Shown in pieces: positions 62,301-64,000 of a stretch of 64,000 nucleotides of DNA; positions within the stretch are counted from its first letter, which is position 1, and every line of letters begins with the position of its first letter. The stretch is from Kumtagia sp964244725 (lineage in GTDB: Bacteria > Pseudomonadota > Alphaproteobacteria > Rhizobiales > Rhizobiaceae), in assembly GCA_964244725.1 (NCBI GenBank), contig CAXTJQ010000002.1, forward strand, positions 186,001 to 250,000. Direction: 5' to 3'. Below the pieces are notes generated by a model. That model searched no databases. It saw nothing but the letters and a program-made list of their open reading frames with translations, and had not been told where the DNA came from. The position numbers and the translations under genes were made by a program.

Positions 62301-62928
62301 ACAGAGGGGGGCGCGACGGGGCAAACATGCTGGCGGTTGAATCGTCGCAAGACGGACTCGGATTTTCAACGATCCCCGCCGCCGGCTCATAAAATCCCGC
62401 CTTCGGCACCGACACCGGCATCGCCAACGCCGTTTCGCCGCCGGCCAACCCCGCCAATGCCCTCATCAACCCCTGCATGTTCGTTGAACCGCCCTCGCGG
62501 AAAAACTCCAGCAGCGCCGCGAGTTCGCCTTCCGGCAATGTCGAGCATTCGATCAGCCGTTCGTCACGGTCGCGGCATTCGCCGGGGAGAAGCGCCAACT
62601 TGATGCCTTTCTCTCGAGCCACCGCCGCAAGCCGGTCGCAGCCGTAGCGCCACCATTCGTAACCGCCGAGGATACGCACGAGAATGATCTTCGCGTGGGC
62701 CGCGACGCCGTCCAGCCAGAGGTCGACCGACATCGGATGGCGCAGGTCGCGCAGCGCCGCCAGCCGCAAGGTCGGCAGGTCTGCGGCGTCGCGCTTCCAG
62801 GCGGCGGCCAATCCGGCGAGATCGCTTTCGCTGAACGACAGCGCGACGATGTCGGCCGGCGATTGGCGCAGATCGACCGGCTCGACGAGATCGTCGAGCG
62901 TCGCGGACGTGGTGCTCAGGATGTGCAT
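59395..62928 (-). CDS. cobN: Cobaltochelatase large subunit CobN with a repeat-derived insert
   Basis: 1177-aa large subunit of the ATP-dependent cobalt chelatase that inserts Co2+ into hydrogenobyrinate a,c-diamide with CobS/CobT partners located elsewhere. Blocks seen: ILVRILGGYEWWRYGCDRL (~90), ILFYRSMLLAADIAPIDALCAAL (~260), LAILIPDYPSAPGRTGYAVGLD, HIGVHGALEWLPGK-like VGAHGALEWLPGKTVAVS, IDVTWRISGLFRDLFPTQIALMD, RIFGSSPGTYGSGVEDLL, and GQMRHGPRGASEFAETVD. Residues ~205-245 are encoded by a palindromic repeat that keeps the frame; this segment is Ser/Arg/Pro-rich and unlike CobN. Total length is somewhat below the ~1270 aa I recall for the P. denitrificans enzyme. Confidence 0.93.
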   Translation of the reverse strand: MHILSTTSATLDDLVEPVDLRQSPADIVALSFSESDLAGLAAAWKRDAADLPTLRLAALRDLRHPMSVDLWLDGVAAHAKIILVRILGGYEWWRYGCDRLAAVAREKGIKLALLPGECRDRDERLIECSTLPEGELAALLEFFREGGSTNMQGLMRALAGLAGGETALAMPVSVPKAGFYEPAAGIVENPSPSCDDSTASMFAPSRPPLSCRTSPPRVGRLAASATRSISPRVGEMSGRTERGAKERDASTIDQYKVDYPPTILILFYRSMLLAADIAPIDALCAALTAKDIVPVPIFVASLKDPASVAFVEQAITDLSPIAIITATAFATGAEPGVETLFDRAGAPVFQVIVATTRREAWTNNPRGLAPADLAMHVVMPELDGRILAGAISFKSPSDADPALGFTGHANGAELDRVEQVANRVAAFLKLRQTPRSERKLAILIPDYPSAPGRTGYAVGLDAPASVIAMLRDLKDAGYYVDAIPDSPRELLDALERGGHGLALGDYRRLCADLPADAMAKVDAAWGKAESEMPSRSFAFRAATFGNVIVALAPDRGKSADRRADYHDASLPPRHDLVAFGLWLRKSLGVHALIHVGAHGALEWLPGKTVAVSRNCFPEIVTGALPVIYPFIVSNPGEAAQAKRRIAAVTLGHLPPPMVAAGLDEEKQKLERLVDEYAQADGLDRRRRDRLAKLIVDAAAKTGLAAEAGVAMTDAPDEALRRIDAWLCDLKDFSVKDGLHIYGRAADGEADPLRIASADAERENLLAAIDGLHVRAGPAGAPARGRTDVLPTGRNLFTADPRTMPTQTAFDLGRLAADEVLRRYLQDHGDWPRSLVIDLWGSASLRTGGEEIAQGLHLMGCRPQWDPATGRVTGVEVLPPAAVGRPRIDVTWRISGLFRDLFPTQIALMDAAAGAVASRDEDCLENPLAADARSSGKAQPRIFGSSPGTYGSGVEDLLASGAWWDRAEIGQTYLDSASHAFGGAEGDGLATPGAFAARIKSADLLVHTGDDPTRDILEGSADVAFIGGFSSALAALGANADVIVLDTTDPARPKPRSITEAVTRVVRARATNPIFIEGQMRHGPRGASEFAETVDRLVGFAESTDAVPGALIEAVYDAYLGDERVRAFLLRENPAAARNIAERFASARRRGLWHPLRNSLDDDLSALIAEAEAVAVAA
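62196..62316. repeat. Palindromic repeat inserted in frame within cobN
   Basis: Two ~51-base arms, 62196-62246 and 62266-62316, are inverted copies with about five mismatches around a 19-base loop. The core CTGTCCTGCCGGACATCTCC is shared exactly. On the plus strand it would encode the LPDISPTRGEI-type peptide often seen in Mesorhizobium annotations, from memory. The cobN frame reads straight through. Confidence 0.88.
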
Positions 62929-62938
62929 CGACGGCGCG

Positions 62939-63976
62939 TCACCCCACCAGAATCGTTTCGATCGCGGCGCGGTCGAGGCCCTTCAGGCCGATCACCACGA
63001 GACGCGAGCGGCGGTCGTCGGCCGGCGTCCAGGCGCGGTCGTAATAATGGTTCACCCGCGCGCCGACCGCCTGCACCAGGAGCCGCATCGGCTTGCCGTC
63101 GACAGCGATGAAGCCCTTCATGCGCAGCACGTTCTGCCGGTCGGCGACGTCGGCCACCCGGATCGCCAGCGCGTCGGGATCGGCGACGCCCGGCAGTTCG
63201 ACGATGAAGGAATCGAAATCGTCATGCTCGTGGTCGAGTTCGTCGTCATGGTTGGTCTTGCGGTTTTCGATGTCGTCCTCGACCGCAAGGCCCAGACCGA
63301 GCAGCACCGAGGCGTCGATCCGGCCGTGCGATGTCGGCACGATCTTGACGGAGCGCGACAGATGCCTGCCGATCATGTCGTTCGCTTTTGCGGTCCCGGC
63401 GGCGTCCATCAGATCGGCTTTCGACAGGATCACCAAGTCGGCGCAGGCGATCTGGTCTTCAAACACCTCCTCGACCGGATCGTCATGGTCGAGCGAGCCG
63501 TCGGCGGCGCGCTGGGCGGCGAGCGCCTCCATGTCGTTGGCGACCTTACCGGCGGCGAGCGCAGGGCCATCGACGACCGCGATCACCCCGTCGACCGTGA
63601 CGCGACTCTTGACCGACGGCCATTGAAAGGCCTGGACGAGGGGCTTCGGCAGCGCGAGGCCGGAGGTCTCGATAACGATGTGGTCGACTTTCGGCTCCAT
63701 GGCGAGGATCGCATCGAGCGCCGGCACGAAATCGTCGGCGACGGTGCAGCAAAGGCAGCCGTTCGACAGTTCGATGATGTTTTCCTCCGGGCAGGCGTCG
63801 ACGCCGCAACCTTTCAGGATTTCGCCGTCGATGCCGATGTCGCCGAATTCGTTGACGATCAACGCCAGACGCCGGCCGCCGGCGTTCTCGATCAAATGGC
63901 GGATCATCGTCGTCTTGCCGGCGCCGAGGAAGCCGGTGACGACGGTGCAGGGCACGCGGGAAAGCGTTGCGGTCAT
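62939..63976 (-). CDS. cobW: CobW GTPase/metallochaperone
   Basis: 345-aa COG0523 G3E GTPase associated with cobalt delivery to the cobaltochelatase. P-loop VVTGFLGAGKTTMIRHL, the metal-binding GCLCC motif (NGCLCCTVADDF), Walker-B-like IETSGLALPKPL, base motif LSKADL, and a His/Asp-rich segment (NHDDELDHEHDD, about 240) suited to metal binding are visible. AAGGA lies 6 bases before ATG 63976. It precedes cobN by 10 bases and so probably leads this part of the operon; upstream DNA is outside the window. Confidence 0.94.
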   Translation of the reverse strand: MTATLSRVPCTVVTGFLGAGKTTMIRHLIENAGGRRLALIVNEFGDIGIDGEILKGCGVDACPEENIIELSNGCLCCTVADDFVPALDAILAMEPKVDHIVIETSGLALPKPLVQAFQWPSVKSRVTVDGVIAVVDGPALAAGKVANDMEALAAQRAADGSLDHDDPVEEVFEDQIACADLVILSKADLMDAAGTAKANDMIGRHLSRSVKIVPTSHGRIDASVLLGLGLAVEDDIENRKTNHDDELDHEHDDFDSFIVELPGVADPDALAIRVADVADRQNVLRMKGFIAVDGKPMRLLVQAVGARVNHYYDRAWTPADDRRSRLVVIGLKGLDRAAIETILVG

Positions 63977-64000
63977 GGCGTGTCCTTGATCAGCGCGAGA

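Noticed and set aside
62177..62392. Small plus-strand ORFs over the cobN repeat
   Set aside because: They come from the palindromic repeat and lie within cobN; similar frames are often misannotated in genomes carrying this repeat.
63977..64000. Cobalamin riboswitch upstream of cobW
   Set aside because: Only 24 bases upstream of cobW are in the window, too few to show the B12 box or folding; none of the internal cob gaps is long enough to hold one.

Overview
The window looks like chromosome of a GC-rich alphaproteobacterium of the order Rhizobiales, most likely Mesorhizobium or a close Phyllobacteriaceae relative. This is inferred from gene content and order (folA-hflK-hflC-DUF2065-degP-serB-miaA-ilvI-ilvH...ilvC), a BA14K-family protein, a chvE/gguA/gguB/gbpR sugar system, an oxygen-dependent cobalamin cluster, and a palindromic repeat of a type I associate with Mesorhizobium. 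No database search was possible; family names rest on sequence motifs read by eye.

Layout. 0-8 kb: 3' end of a DUF4424 gene, dihydrofolate reductase, the HflKC membrane protease-regulator pair with DUF2065 and a DegP-like protease, then GNAT acetyltransferase and serB facing miaA. 8-13.5 kb: a membrane diguanylate cyclase, a HerA-like ATPase, and ilvIH behind a readable transcription attenuator (leader peptide plus terminator). 13.5-14.8 kb: a decayed patch holding a broken mazE/mazF pair with an intact perfect operator palindrome, and a shattered LysE/RhtB exporter. 14.8-24.7 kb: helicase, STAS-like protein, Kup potassium transporter, NmrA reductase/HxlR regulator pair, a flavin monooxygenase/GST/Rieske/MarR group with three operator palindromes, a TetR regulator, and ilvC.

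24.8-34.7 kb: two PilZ proteins, BA14K protein, EEP-fold hydrolase, Nudix protein, a MacAB-like tripartite efflux set split by a repeat, PhzF-like protein, a small secreted protein, a LuxR solo, tRNA-Lys(CTT), and a glycine-rich membrane stress protein. 34.7-46.3 kb: a sugar uptake and oxidation locus comprising permease, ATPase, three tandem ChvE-like binding proteins (two sharing a 461-bp identical block), a GbpR-like LysR regulator, and genes for a sugar dehydrogenase, an IlvD/Edd-type aldonate dehydratase and an AraD1/GguC protein, consistent with non-phosphorylative L-arabinose/D-galactose breakdown.

46.3-64 kb: a DMT exporter, an SH3b protein, a DUF883-like anchor protein, then a nearly complete late-cobalt-insertion (aerobic) cobalamin pathway: cobW-cobN-cobG-cobH-cobI-cobJ-cobL-cobE-cobM-cobB-cobS-cobT on the minus strand, most joined by 4-base ATGA overlaps, with cobK and cbiD on the opposite strand. 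CbiD appears to supply the C1-methyltransferase step that CobF performs in Pseudomonas denitrificans. cobN carries an in-frame palindromic repeat that adds about 40 extra residues.

Most of the window is ordinary housekeeping. The points most worth a second look are the apparently leaderless ilv leader peptide, the MarR triple operator with its Rieske/GST pair, the ChvE triplication with gene conversion, the dead mazEF module, and the repeat inside cobN.
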